This document shows, in pieces, positions 16,502 to 26,605 of a DNA stretch of 64,000 bases (positions are counted from its first letter, which is position 1; each line of letters starts with the position of its first letter). A model generated the notes under the pieces. That model was not told the origin of the DNA. It searched no databases and saw only the letters and a list, made by a program, of their open reading frames with translations. A program made the translations under genes and the position numbers. The DNA comes from Flavobacterium limnophilum (GTDB lineage: Bacteria > Bacteroidota > Bacteroidia > Flavobacteriales > Flavobacteriaceae): contig NZ_CP114289.2 of the NCBI RefSeq assembly GCF_027111315.2, forward strand, positions 744,001 through 808,000, in the 5' to 3' direction.

Positions 16502-19231
16502 TTAGTTTTGTTTTAAAGGGGTGATGGTAATAGGGCCCAACAATCCGGAAGGCATCGGGCTCCATTTTGTGGCGTCAAATTTATTATAATCTTTGTCGAC
16601 CATGTTTATTTCATAAAAAATCTTCCATTCCTGGCCTTTTGACTCCATGTCACGAACTCGATTGGCGGATAGATTGGTCACTTGAATTTTTAGGGTGTTT
16701 TTTCCGGGTTTTAATTTTCCGATGTTCAATTGATAAGGAACCGACCAAGCCGTTCCTATAAATTTGTCGTTTAGCCACACTTTGGCGCTTTCGCGAACAT
16801 CACCCAAATTCAAACTCCAGTTTTCGGTTTTGCTGTTTGGGTTATCAAATACTAGACCATAAGTGGCACTTCCCGAAAAAGCTTCGGCTTCAGGGCTTAA
16901 TTTTGTCCAAGATTCCAGATTGGAAACCGTTGCCGCCGGTGGCAATTGTGGCCCGCCTTTGTCGAAATTAATTTGCCATTTTCCGTTCAAGGGAATGGCT
17001 TCGGCAGTGGCTTCATAATAGTTCCATTTTTTTTGCGAAGCGGTGTTTTCCGTTTTCAAGAAATAGGATTGTCCCGGTTCGATTTTGAGTTTCACCAAGG
17101 TGGTGTTGGCTGTTTTTTGTACCATGGCATTTCCATAATCCCTGTTCAATGGGTCGAAAATCACGACTTCTTTATTGCCGATTTGCAACGGAATGAAGCC
17201 TTCAATTGTTTTGGACGAATGATTGACCAAATAGTATATTTTTTCACCATCGATGGTTCTTCGAGTGTATTTTAAACCAGTGTTTACAAGCGTTTCAGGA
17301 TATATTTGGGCATCTTCCAAAGTTTTGAAAACATCCGAAACTGGAGTTACGGAAACTTTGTTGGCAGCCAAAATAGTTAGAAGTTCTTGCTCTTGTTTTT
17401 TGTAATCGTGAAATCCGGGAACCGATTCCGGCAATCCTTCAAAGATGATTTTGGCACCCGCTTTTTGCAATTCGATTAGTTTTTGCAAAGTGGTCAAAGG
17501 CATTTTTTTGCAAGACGGAACAACCAACGATTTGAAAGTTCCGCCCGGCAAACTGATATTTCCGTCCACCACTTTGGCTTGGGCGATGAAATTGTCGGAG
17601 ATAAAATCTACTCCGTATCCTTTTTTCATCAAGCTTTTAGTCGTGTCGTAGAAAGAAGTTTCATACAACCATTCGGATAAGGAATGTATTTTGAATTGAA
17701 AAAACAAAGACCCTTTTTGGTATTTGTCCCAGGTGTCGAAAATAGGCCAGTAAAGCAATATTTCATTGTCTGCTTTTCCTTGTTGCAGCATCGATTGGCA
17801 GTTGGCAATATAAGAAAACAGGGATGGAGCGTCTTCCCAAATGCTGTTGTTGGCATTAAAATTGACCGAGGCATAAAATTTCCAACCCGGCCATTTGGCA
17901 CGCTCTGGCGAATAGGTTGAACCGTGAAGGAAAATATGGTTGACTCCGTTCAGCATCAAATCTTCCGCTTCGGGTTTGCATTGCGATAAAGCGGTTTTAA
18001 AATGCTCGCGCAACCACGTAAATGTTTCGGATGAAACCAGTGGTTTTCCTGCAATATGGGCGGCTGATGACGAGAATTTCAACATTACCGGATCGGCATC
18101 GCCTTCGCGAATGTCTCCTTTTTCGCGTCTAAAGCCGGGAATGTCAAAAGGCATGGAGCCAAAAGTTTCGCATTCCGGAATATCTGCCGATGCATATAAA
18201 TCGATCAAATTTCCAGGCGAACCGTGGGCTTGCAGTTTGGTTTTGAAGTTTTTTTCGTTGGCCCATTTCGTCCAAGATTTGTCAAATTTATTCAACAACA
18301 AATCGGATAGGGTTTGTCTGTAATCACTTTTGATTCGGTTGCCTATTTCATTGTCGGTTTCGTTGAGTAAAAGCGGCAATTGTTCTTTTAAATCATAGCC
18401 TCTCAGGGTTTTGAATTCTTCGAAAAAACGGGGCGTAAAATCGGTGCCATACACTTCGTAACTGTCGTTGAAAATGGCTCGAACTTTTCCTTCGCGTCCC
18501 TTGAAAGCATTGTTGAAAGGAACAATGTAAGCATTGAGTGCTTCTTCCGAATAGTGATCCAAGGTAAAACCTTTTCCTCCCGGAGCTGCTCTTTTCACTT
18601 GTTGGCCGGTTTTGCCGCTAAAAACGGCGTATAAAGTATAATCTGTTTTTTTTGCTTTCCATTTAAGCAGATTTTCTTTTACGAGATCGGTCAGGTTTGC
18701 ATAAGTCCCGTTGCTTCCATAAGCTACCACGTATAAAAGTTGGGCAGGTGTTTTTTCCTTGGTATCGCTAATTTCTATTTTTCTGTCAAAAGTTTCGTTT
18801 TTCTTGATTTGGTATTTTTCGACAATCAATTTTGTTGCCGCATGAGGCAAAGTCACGTGGGAGCCTCCGTAGGGCCAGCCCGTTCCCAGAACCATGTCGA
18901 CTTGCATGTGCAAGCTATCGGCAACATGAATGGTGTAATCCAGCATTTCCATCCATTTTGGAGAGAGGTAATCAATGAAATTGTTTTCTTCGCCTTTTAC
19001 TCCATATATAGGAGTGATTTCGACTCCGCCAATTCCGGCATCGTGAAAATCTACCAAGCTTTTCTTCAATCCGGGTTTGTCCACCGCACTACCCATCCAC
19101 CACCATCGCGCCCAAGGCTGGTTGGTGTTGGTAGTTTTTGGCCAAGGAGAAATTGTTGTTTCCTGGGCAAAAGCGCTTGAAGCCAATAAAAAGGTAATAA
19201 AAATATGGAGGTATTGTTTTTTTAGTCTCAT
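16502..19231 (-). CDS. GH106 alpha-L-rhamnosidase
   Basis: 909 residues, first gene of the minus-strand operon. Signal peptide ending ...SAFAQ. The N-terminal part has PWARWWWMGSAVDKPGLKKSL and GGVEITPIYGVKGEE, typical of GH106 catalytic domains; the C-terminus ends in galactose-binding-like sandwiches (NLGDVRESAKVWLNDKFIGT and PSGLLGPITI). GH106 enzymes release L-rhamnose from rhamnogalacturonan oligosaccharides by inversion, supplying the rha genes at the left of the window. Its promoter carries the shared 10-bp tandem operator at 19402-19421, giving an inferred leader of about 138 nt. Confidence 0.93.
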   Translation of the reverse strand: MRLKKQYLHIFITFLLASSAFAQETTISPWPKTTNTNQPWARWWWMGSAVDKPGLKKSLVDFHDAGIGGVEITPIYGVKGEENNFIDYLSPKWMEMLDYTIHVADSLHMQVDMVLGTGWPYGGSHVTLPHAATKLIVEKYQIKKNETFDRKIEISDTKEKTPAQLLYVVAYGSNGTYANLTDLVKENLLKWKAKKTDYTLYAVFSGKTGQQVKRAAPGGKGFTLDHYSEEALNAYIVPFNNAFKGREGKVRAIFNDSYEVYGTDFTPRFFEEFKTLRGYDLKEQLPLLLNETDNEIGNRIKSDYRQTLSDLLLNKFDKSWTKWANEKNFKTKLQAHGSPGNLIDLYASADIPECETFGSMPFDIPGFRREKGDIREGDADPVMLKFSSSAAHIAGKPLVSSETFTWLREHFKTALSQCKPEAEDLMLNGVNHIFLHGSTYSPERAKWPGWKFYASVNFNANNSIWEDAPSLFSYIANCQSMLQQGKADNEILLYWPIFDTWDKYQKGSLFFQFKIHSLSEWLYETSFYDTTKSLMKKGYGVDFISDNFIAQAKVVDGNISLPGGTFKSLVVPSCKKMPLTTLQKLIELQKAGAKIIFEGLPESVPGFHDYKKQEQELLTILAANKVSVTPVSDVFKTLEDAQIYPETLVNTGLKYTRRTIDGEKIYYLVNHSSKTIEGFIPLQIGNKEVVIFDPLNRDYGNAMVQKTANTTLVKLKIEPGQSYFLKTENTASQKKWNYYEATAEAIPLNGKWQINFDKGGPQLPPAATVSNLESWTKLSPEAEAFSGSATYGLVFDNPNSKTENWSLNLGDVRESAKVWLNDKFIGTAWSVPYQLNIGKLKPGKNTLKIQVTNLSANRVRDMESKGQEWKIFYEINMVDKDYNKFDATKWSPMPSGLLGPITITPLKQN

Positions 19232-19375
19232 TGATGATGGATTATTCTTGTAATTATTGTTGAGGTTTTTAGATAGGTGCTTTTTTATAATTTTAGTAAT
19301 TCAAATTTTGAAACAGTCCTCTTAATTAAAGTTTAAAATTTATGCTCAACTACTCTTGGGTAGTTTATAATTGAG

Positions 19376-19421
19376 TAAAATTATTGGTAGTTCATATAAA
19401 TAGCATCCTGTTGCGTCCTGT
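19376..19421 (-). promoter_or_regulatory. Promoter A: tandem operator + -7 element, drives GH106 operon
   Basis: Read on the minus strand: ACAGGACGCA then ACAGGATGCT (19421 down to 19402), an 18-nt spacer (19401-19384), then TAATTTTA (19383-19376), a close match to the Bacteroidota -7 consensus TAnnTTTG. Same geometry as five other promoters here. Transcription would start near 19369. Confidence 0.75.
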
Positions 19422-19636
19422 TTTTTTTGTTTTTATAAAAGAATTAAATGAATAATAAAGAGGAGTATTTTTTCAGGATTTCATTTTTTTTCAATTGAAT
19501 TAATTTGATAAATATAATGTTTCAAATTTCAGGTTTGTGCTTGTGTTTTTTTCCAGCGGTTTGATATTGTATATCAAACGGTTATGGGGTTTTGTTGTGG
19601 ATGAATAATTCTGAGGGCGTAATATCTTGAAAGCTA

Positions 19637-19682
19637 ACAGGATGCTACAGGATGCTACAAGTTTTTTTTTGAAATAAATTTG
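19637..19682 (+). promoter_or_regulatory. Promoter B: tandem operator + -7 element, drives susCD
   Basis: Two identical units ACAGGATGCT at 19637-19646 and 19647-19656, an 18-nt spacer, then TAAATTTG at 19675-19682, an exact TAnnTTTG match. No TTTG -33 box sits at the expected distance; the operator takes its place, as for activator-dependent promoters. Inferred leader to the SusC ATG is about 27 nt. Confidence 0.8.
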
Positions 19683-19715
19683 ATTAACTAAATAATTAAC
19701 CTAAATTAACTTTTT

Positions 19716-22700
19716 ATGAAAAACAAGTTTAGCCTTTTGCTGCTAATGGCCGTTTTTACATTACTACATGTATCCGGTTATGCACAGAACAAAGTTGTTA
19801 AAGGAACCATCACGGACGTTTCAGGATTACCTATACCTGGAGTAAACGTGATTGTCAAAGGTTCCAAAACAGGAATCAGTACTGATTTTGATGGGAAATA
19901 CGCTATTACTGTATCTCCTGGACAAGTATTGGTTTTTAGCGCCACGGGTTCCAAGACGGTAGAAAAAACCGTTGGTCAATCCAGTGTCGAGAATGTAGTG
20001 CTTCTTGATGATGTGTCCCAACTTAATGAAGTTGTGGTTGTTGGATATGGAACACAAAAGAAATCGGATGTTACTGGAGCGATTTCAAGTCTTTCTGCAA
20101 AGGAAATTAATGCCACTCCTGTGCAAAACTTATTGCAAGGAGCTCAAGGTAAGGTTGCGGGAGTAGATATTGTTTCAAGTGCAAGGCCTGGTGAAATTGG
20201 ATCAATTCGAATCAGGGGAAATAGATCTATCAGTGGAGGTAACGGCCCTTTGTATGTTGTTGATGGTGTTCCCTTGCAATCAGGAGGTATTGAAATGTTT
20301 AATTCAAACGATGTTGCCTCTATTGAAATATTAAAAGATGCTTCGGCAACCGCTATTTATGGTTCCAGGGGGTCTAATGGTGTTGTATTGGTAACTACTA
20401 AAAAAGGTAAAGCAGGAAAGGCTTTAATAAGTTTCGATTCCACTACCACTATGGAGGACTTAGTGGAGTTGGCAGATTATTATAACGCTGGAGAATATGC
20501 TGAATATAGAAGAGACGCCTTGCGTTATGCAGGTTTGTACAAAGATGCAAGTGGTGTTACCATGAATTATGCAAGTCCTGCAAAAGATTTTCAATATTTT
20601 GGAGCAGATAAAACGGCTTGGGAAAATATTGCAGATGGTTATACTTGGATTGACAGAGAAAATCGCATTCCTGTCATGGCGAATGGTGTTCCTGTTTATG
20701 ATGGTAGCAAAATTCCAACAACCGACTGGACTTCCCCTGTATTGCAGACCGGAATCATTCGCAACAGTACCCTTAGTATTAGTATGGGTACTGACGACAT
20801 AAAAACATATGCTTCGTTAGGAGTTTTAGATCAGACAGGTTCAATTGCTGGTCAAGACTTTAAACGATATACTGCTTTGTTGGGGTTAGAACTTAAGGCA
20901 ACAAAATGGTTGACTTTTGGAGCTACCTTAAATACAAATTATAGCATTCAAAATTATGGTTATGCTGGATCTGGATCAAGAGGTTCTGCACAATTATATG
21001 GAGCTGCAAGGGGACAGTATCCCTTTGCAGAGCCTTATGATAGTGAAGGGAATTATATTTTTAACCCTGGTGGAAGTATTAATGTTGTTAATCCAATTAG
21101 AGATAAAGATTTGGTGATAAATGAAAGAACTACGGCTAGAATGTTTGGTAGCTTTTTTGCCGATATTAGATTAGCAGAGGGATTGCGATTCAAGACTATT
21201 TTTGGGCCAGACATAAGAAATTTCGAAAATGGTCAGTTTCAGTATGCTACTTCAAGTATAAGAGGAGGTACTGCGACTTCAACAAATTATGCGAGTTTGT
21301 CCGATACTGAAAATTTTTCATGGACTTTTGAAAATTTACTTTATTATGATAAAACATTTAAAGAAAAACATACTTTAGGAGTTACTTTGTTGCAAAGTTC
21401 TTCCTTGAACAAAACGGAAGGTTCGTCAATGGTTGCCACTGATTTGCCTTATGATAGTCAGTTGTGGCATAATTTAGGTTCAACCAATAGAGGTGCTTTA
21501 GATGGTTGGGGGTCTAGTTATGTGAAGAAAACTCTTGCATCCTATATGGCAAGATTTAACTATTCTTATGCAAATAAATATTTATTAACTGTAACGGGAA
21601 GAGCAGATGGTGCATCAGTTTTGAGTGAAGGAAATAAATGGGATTTCTTTCCGTCGGCTTCATTAGGTTGGAAAATTAACGAAGAAAATTTCCTTAAAGA
21701 TGTTGATTGGTTAGGTCAATTAAAATTACGTGCTGGTCTGGGAACTGTTGGTAATCAAACCGTAGATGCTTATGGTACGGCTGGTGGATTGGTTTCAGTG
21801 CCTTATATTTATGGTGCCGTTCCTGGAAAAGGATATGTCACAGGTGATCCTAAGGGGACAAACACAGGTTCAATACCTAATCCTGAATTGGGTTGGGAAA
21901 AAACTAGACAATTAAATTTTGGTGTGGATTTTGGTTTTTTCAATAATCGTATAACAGGATCTGTTGATTACTACATTGCGGATACTTATGATATTTTATT
22001 GGACAAAAAACCTAACTCTGTAACGGGTTATGGTAATATTACGATAAATGCGGGAGAAACAAGAAATAAAGGGGTTGAAGTTCAATTGTCAACCGTGAAT
22101 ATTGAAGCAAAAGATTTTAGATGGACTTCAGATATTACGTTTACTAAAAACACAACAGAAATTGTTTCGTTGGCAAGTGGACCTACGGATGATGTAGCCA
22201 ACAATTGGTTTATCGGACAACCAATATCTGTAAGATATGATTATAAAAAAATAGGTATTTGGCAAACTGCGGATGCTGTAGAAATGGCAGTATTCAATGG
22301 TAATGGGTCTACTTATAAAGCTGGAGATATTCGAGTTGAAGACGTAAATAAAGATGGACGAATTGATGCCAATAACGACAGGCAAATCATAGGTCACACA
22401 GATCCTGATTGGACAGCAGGTTTTATCAATACTTTTAATTACAAAAATTTTGAACTTTCGGCCTTTATTTATTCCAGATGGGGTCAAACCGTTGATGGTG
22501 GTGCTGTAGATATGCAAGGGCAATTCGTACACAGAAAAGTGAATTACTGGACACCAACTAATCCTTCTAACGAATATCCGGCAGCAAATTATAATAACGG
22601 TGGACAACCAATTCATTATAGTGCCATGAATTATCAAGATGGATCATTTGTTAAACTTAGATATGTTTCATTGGGGTATAATTTGCCACAAGATGTTATT

Positions 22701-22862
22701 GAAAAAGTTGGTATGAGCAAACTAAAATTGTATGCACAGATTGTAAACCCATACTTATATTCAAAAACAAGTTTCTTGGATGCTGATTCTAGTTATGCCT
22801 CAGGTGGTGCGTCTTCAGTGACAACACGAAGTTTTGTGCTTGGACTTAATGTTGCTTTTTAA
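19716..22862 (+). CDS. SusC/RagA-type TonB-dependent outer-membrane transporter
   Basis: 1048 residues. Signal peptide 1-23 (...HVSGYAQ), then a carboxypeptidase-regulatory-like domain (about 26-100: GTITDVSGLPIPGVNVIVKG), a TonB box region NEVVVVGYGTQKK (about 105-117), the plug with IRIRGNRSISGGNGPLYVVDG, and a C-terminal 22-strand barrel ending in aromatic ...VLGLNVAF. It is the channel of a SusCD pair importing oligosaccharides, here presumably rhamnogalacturonan fragments. SusD follows after 30 bp. Promoter B lies just upstream. It is the only SusC in the window. Confidence 0.95.
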   Translation: MKNKFSLLLLMAVFTLLHVSGYAQNKVVKGTITDVSGLPIPGVNVIVKGSKTGISTDFDGKYAITVSPGQVLVFSATGSKTVEKTVGQSSVENVVLLDDVSQLNEVVVVGYGTQKKSDVTGAISSLSAKEINATPVQNLLQGAQGKVAGVDIVSSARPGEIGSIRIRGNRSISGGNGPLYVVDGVPLQSGGIEMFNSNDVASIEILKDASATAIYGSRGSNGVVLVTTKKGKAGKALISFDSTTTMEDLVELADYYNAGEYAEYRRDALRYAGLYKDASGVTMNYASPAKDFQYFGADKTAWENIADGYTWIDRENRIPVMANGVPVYDGSKIPTTDWTSPVLQTGIIRNSTLSISMGTDDIKTYASLGVLDQTGSIAGQDFKRYTALLGLELKATKWLTFGATLNTNYSIQNYGYAGSGSRGSAQLYGAARGQYPFAEPYDSEGNYIFNPGGSINVVNPIRDKDLVINERTTARMFGSFFADIRLAEGLRFKTIFGPDIRNFENGQFQYATSSIRGGTATSTNYASLSDTENFSWTFENLLYYDKTFKEKHTLGVTLLQSSSLNKTEGSSMVATDLPYDSQLWHNLGSTNRGALDGWGSSYVKKTLASYMARFNYSYANKYLLTVTGRADGASVLSEGNKWDFFPSASLGWKINEENFLKDVDWLGQLKLRAGLGTVGNQTVDAYGTAGGLVSVPYIYGAVPGKGYVTGDPKGTNTGSIPNPELGWEKTRQLNFGVDFGFFNNRITGSVDYYIADTYDILLDKKPNSVTGYGNITINAGETRNKGVEVQLSTVNIEAKDFRWTSDITFTKNTTEIVSLASGPTDDVANNWFIGQPISVRYDYKKIGIWQTADAVEMAVFNGNGSTYKAGDIRVEDVNKDGRIDANNDRQIIGHTDPDWTAGFINTFNYKNFELSAFIYSRWGQTVDGGAVDMQGQFVHRKVNYWTPTNPSNEYPAANYNNGGQPIHYSAMNYQDGSFVKLRYVSLGYNLPQDVIEKVGMSKLKLYAQIVNPYLYSKTSFLDADSSYASGGASSVTTRSFVLGLNVAF

Positions 22863-22892
22863 TAAAAAATATAATATTTAAAATATACTCAA

Positions 22893-24776
22893 ATGAAAAA
22901 ATCATTAATAATATTCTTGTCCGTTTGCACAGGGTTTCTATTTTCCTGCAGCAACAGTTTTCTTGATGAAGAAATGGTATCTACCCTGACGCAACAGCGT
23001 TATGACGAGCCGGCAGGTATTGAAGAATTAGTCAATGGAGCCTATGAAGGATTACGATTCCATTTTAATTATGAATGGTCTTATGCCTTGACAGATTATG
23101 GAACAGATACCTTCACAAACGGAGGTGGTGTAGATTTTGTTCAATGGAATACTTATAGTTCGATATTGGGACCAGCAGAAACAGCTAATTTAAAGCCTTT
23201 TTGGGATAATATGTACGCTCAAATTAATTTGGCCAATATTGGTATTTCCAAAATTCCAACGGTATTGCCGGATTCTAACAAAGCTTTGAAAGATACAAGA
23301 TTGGGAGAGGTTTATTTTTTGCGTGCCTTTAATTATTTTAGATTAGTAACGCAGTTTGGAGGAGTTCCTATTACATTAGATCCTATTAGAAGTGATGTGT
23401 CTGAATTTCCTAGAGCCACAACCGCTGAAGTGTTTAAGCAAGTAGAAGAAGACTTCTTGAAAGCAGAGAGCTTGTTGCCAACTACCCCAGCTCAAGTTGG
23501 GCGTATTACTAAGGCAGCAGCACAACATTTTTTGGCAAAAATGTACCTTACAAGAGCCAGTGAGTTGTATGCTAATATCACCCAAGGGACTGATTTAGCA
23601 AATGCAGCTAAATTTGCAGATATGGTTATCGCAACTAGAACTTTGGCTCCAGATTATAAAGATATCTTTAATTACTCAGCTGTTAATGCTCCAAACGAAA
23701 GATTGTCAGAAGTTTTGCTTTCTGCTCAATTTGATAATACGATTGCATTACAAGGAAGATACGGAAATCAGACTCATATGTACTTTTTGTCAGTGTACAG
23801 AAATTTTCCAGGTATGACAAGAAACTTGGAGAATGGTAGAGAGTTTCAACGTTTGAAACCAACCGATTATGCGTTGGATATTTTTGATAGAAAATCAGAT
23901 TCTAGATTTTACAAAAGTTTTCAAACTACCTATAATTGTGCGCTAAATAGTACCAATATTCCAAAATGGACGGCTGCAAACGCTCCATCTCCAAGTTTGG
24001 TTGGGCAACCTAAGTTTAAAATTGGAGAAACGGCTGTTGCCATGATTGTGAACAGTAAGACGGATACTCGTTTCACGCCTACTTACAAAAACACTTTTGC
24101 TCCACTTATGCTTACAAGATACGGTGTAGATGCTGCGGGAAATCAAACAACAGATCACAACATTAGTACCTATCCATCTTTATCTAAATATAACGATCCA
24201 TTTAGAGCGAGTCTTGCAGAAGCAAAAGGTACTCGTGACGGAATATTGGCACGACTAGGTGAAACTTATCTTATTGCTGCCGAAGCGTATGGTAGAATGG
24301 GGAATTATGCTAAAGCATTGACTTATATGAATACTTTAAGAACTAGAGCCGCTTACAAAGCAGGACAAGATAGAGGTTGGGCTTATTATGTTGCAGAAAA
24401 TGTTCCTACAACTGTAAATGGAAGTACAGCTGCTAACATGATTGCTACTGAGGCTTCATTTACAGCAGGTACTGCTGAAGCGGCTAAAGAAATGTATCCA
24501 CCTACTGTTACTTCTAAACCTCAAATGTTTGTTCATTTTGTTCTTAACGAAAGAGCTAGAGAATTGATGGGGGAGTTTTATCGATGGGTTGATTTAGCTA
24601 GAACGAAAACTTTGGTTGAAAGAGCAAAATTATTTAATGCAGAAGCCGCTCCAAATATTAAAGATTTTCATAGTTTACGTCCCATTCCACAATCCTTTTT
24701 AGATTCATCCACAAAGAATGGTGTACCGCTTACTGCAGATGAAAAAACAAGTATGCAGAATCCAGGTTATAATTAA
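22893..24776 (+). CDS. SusD/RagB-type surface glycan-binding lipoprotein
   Basis: 627 residues. Lipoprotein signal with Cys19 in [12 protein letters not shown]; the acidic residues after the cysteine fit the surface-export signal of Bacteroidota lipoproteins. The TPR-rich SusD fold is shown by [23 protein letters not shown] (about 135-157), [18 protein letters not shown] (near 450), and the C-terminal [24 protein letters not shown]. Acts as the lid of the SusC channel and binds the oligosaccharide. Last PUL gene before a terminator and an insertion sequence. Confidence 0.95.
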   Translation: MKKSLIIFLSVCTGFLFSCSNSFLDEEMVSTLTQQRYDEPAGIEELVNGAYEGLRFHFNYEWSYALTDYGTDTFTNGGGVDFVQWNTYSSILGPAETANLKPFWDNMYAQINLANIGISKIPTVLPDSNKALKDTRLGEVYFLRAFNYFRLVTQFGGVPITLDPIRSDVSEFPRATTAEVFKQVEEDFLKAESLLPTTPAQVGRITKAAAQHFLAKMYLTRASELYANITQGTDLANAAKFADMVIATRTLAPDYKDIFNYSAVNAPNERLSEVLLSAQFDNTIALQGRYGNQTHMYFLSVYRNFPGMTRNLENGREFQRLKPTDYALDIFDRKSDSRFYKSFQTTYNCALNSTNIPKWTAANAPSPSLVGQPKFKIGETAVAMIVNSKTDTRFTPTYKNTFAPLMLTRYGVDAAGNQTTDHNISTYPSLSKYNDPFRASLAEAKGTRDGILARLGETYLIAAEAYGRMGNYAKALTYMNTLRTRAAYKAGQDRGWAYYVAENVPTTVNGSTAANMIATEASFTAGTAEAAKEMYPPTVTSKPQMFVHFVLNERARELMGEFYRWVDLARTKTLVERAKLFNAEAAPNIKDFHSLRPIPQSFLDSSTKNGVPLTADEKTSMQNPGYN

Positions 24777-24801
24777 ACCGATTTAATATCAAAAATAAAT
24801 C

Positions 24802-24838
24802 AAGTGCCATAGTCTTTTGATTATGGCACTTTTTTTTA
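24802..24838 (+). terminator. Terminator of susCD
   Basis: Arms AAGTGCCATA (24802-24811) and TATGGCACTT (24822-24831) around a short loop, followed by an unbroken T-run. A second small hairpin CACTATT/AATAGTG (24842-24856) with its own T-run follows directly. Confidence 0.85.
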
Positions 24839-24880
24839 AGGCACTATTGAATAGTGTCTTTTTTTTCTTTTATAAATAGT

Positions 24881-26502
24881 GTCTGCTGAAAAACCCTATT
24901 TCCTTTGTATTCAAGGCAAAAGAGTTATATTTGAAAAGCCAAGTGCAAGGAAAAATGGCAAATACCCGAAAAAAGTGTGCACCACCACCAACTTTTGTTG
25001 GTCGAAATCAATTAGCTTTAGAGGGGTTCGAGTCTCCTTTTGATAAGCGATTGAATCCTGAAAACCGCTGGGTAGTTTTAGCAAATCTAATTCCTTGGGA
25101 TGAGATTTGCAATATCTATCTCAAAGCCGTCCCCAAAAAACAGACTGGTCGTCCAGGTTTGAATCCTAGAATAGTTTTAGGGGCTATAATAATCAAGCAT
25201 TTGTGCGATATTGACGACCGTGAAACTGTGGATCAAATTACAGAGAATATCTATATGCAATATTTTTTGGGTTATTCTAGTTTTTCGGATATTCCTCCTT
25301 TTGATGCTTCGTTGTTTGTAGAATTCCGTAAGAACTTGGGTTTGGATGTTATCAATTCAATAAACGAAAAAATCATTGGCTTAAAGACTCAATTAAAAGA
25401 GAATAGCAAGCCTAAAAGAGGCGACTTTGAATCGGATTCCAACAATCAAAACAACAATAGAGGAACTGTAATAATGGATGCTACAGCTTGTCCGCAGGAC
25501 ATTGCTTATCCAACGGATTTGAACTTACTCAACGATTCAAGAGAAAAATCAGAATATTTGATTGACCTTTTGTATAACAAAGAATTGCATAAAAAAGCCA
25601 AGAACTTATCGAGAAGAAGCTCGAAAAGTCTATTTGAAAACCGCCCAAAGGAAAAGTAAAACAGGAATAATTATTAGAAAAGGCGTTGGTCAACAGCTTC
25701 ACTATTTAAAACGAAACATCAGGCATATCAATACTTTATTAGATGCCTACACGGGTATTCCGCTCCAAAAAAAGGAGTTGAAATATTGGTATGTCCTACA
25801 GGAACTCTACCGTCAACAATTGCTTATGTTTGAAACCCAAACCAAATCGGTCTGTGATAGAATTGTAAGTATTCATCAACCTCACGTAAGACCCATTGTA
25901 AGAGGAAAAAGCCAAGCCAAGGTAGAATTTGGAGCCAAAATACATTGCTCAATGATTGATGGGATAACCTTTTTAGATGAGCTAAATTGGGATGCCTTCA
26001 ACGAAGGAAGTAATTTGATGGAGTATGTGGAGAAGTTCAAAACAAGATTTGGGTGTTATCCAAAAGAACTTTTGGTAGATAAAATATACAGCACAAGGGA
26101 AAATAGAAAAAAACTAAAAGAGAAAGGAATACGACTCGTTGGAAAGCCCTTAGGACGACCTTCACTGGCAGCGCACATCGTCTTAAGCCCAGGAGAAAGA
26201 AATCCGATTGAAGGAAAGTTCGGTCAAGCAAAGACAGGGTATGGGTTAGGCCGCATCAAAGCTCGACTACAAAACACTAGTAAATCTTGGATTGCCAGCA
26301 TCTTCTTGGTGCTAAACCTAGTCAAATTGGCTGGGGTTGCAGCCCATTGGTTTATAGTTTGGATAATCGAGAGTTTATCAGCATACTTTATCCCAAAAAC
26401 AGAAACAAATAAAATAGGTGTGATTTAAACGAAAATCACACCTATGAACTATGTCTTTTATGAAAATTATAAATAAACGTATCTCTTAGTTTTTCAGCAG
26501 AC
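24881..26502 (+). mobile_element. IS5/IS1182-type insertion sequence
   Basis: Perfect 14-bp terminal inverted repeats GTCTGCTGAAAAAC at 24881-24894 and its complement at 26489-26502, enclosing a single transposase split by a frameshift. Element length about 1.62 kb. Flanks share only TAG-like bases just outside the repeats; no clear target duplication could be read. It sits in the spacer between the susD terminator and the PL11 terminator, so it interrupts no gene. Confidence 0.85.
24955..26428 (+). pseudogene. IS5/IS1182 family transposase, frameshifted
   Basis: The first part (ATG at 24955 to stop at 25659) has an N-terminal DUF772-type domain (RPGLNPRIVLGAIIIKHLC, then YFLGYSSFSDIPPFDASLFVEFRK) and the first catalytic Asp in IMDATACP. 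The second part is in the +1 frame and continues in register from about 25595 (KPRTYREEARK) to 26428 with the second Asp (LLVDKIYS) and Glu (PIEGKFGQAKTGYGL). The shift falls at the run of six A in CATAAAAAAGCC: dropping one base restores a continuous protein. All DDE residues remain, so the lesion is a single indel. A base error in the assembly or a +1 recoding event are alternatives. Confidence 0.8.
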
Positions 26503-26552
26503 CCTAATTACAAATTGTATGATAAAGTATTCGATTAAAATTACCAGCAAAA

Positions 26553-26589
26553 AAAAAGAGGACTTACAAAATTTGTAAATCCTCTTTTT
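26553..26589 (-). terminator. Terminator of the PL11 gene
   Basis: Near-perfect 18-bp arms (26553-26570, 26572-26589) with AAAAAGAGGA/TCCTCTTTTT ends, one mismatch, lying 17 bp past the PL11 stop codon in the minus direction. Confidence 0.8.
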
Positions 26590-26605
26590 GAAGAAAATTA
26601 TTATA

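Noticed and set aside
25586..25600. Classical -1 frameshift signal A AAA AAG in the transposase
   Set aside because: The needed shift is +1 and the heptamer is not in the zero frame of the first part, so a simple indel fits better.
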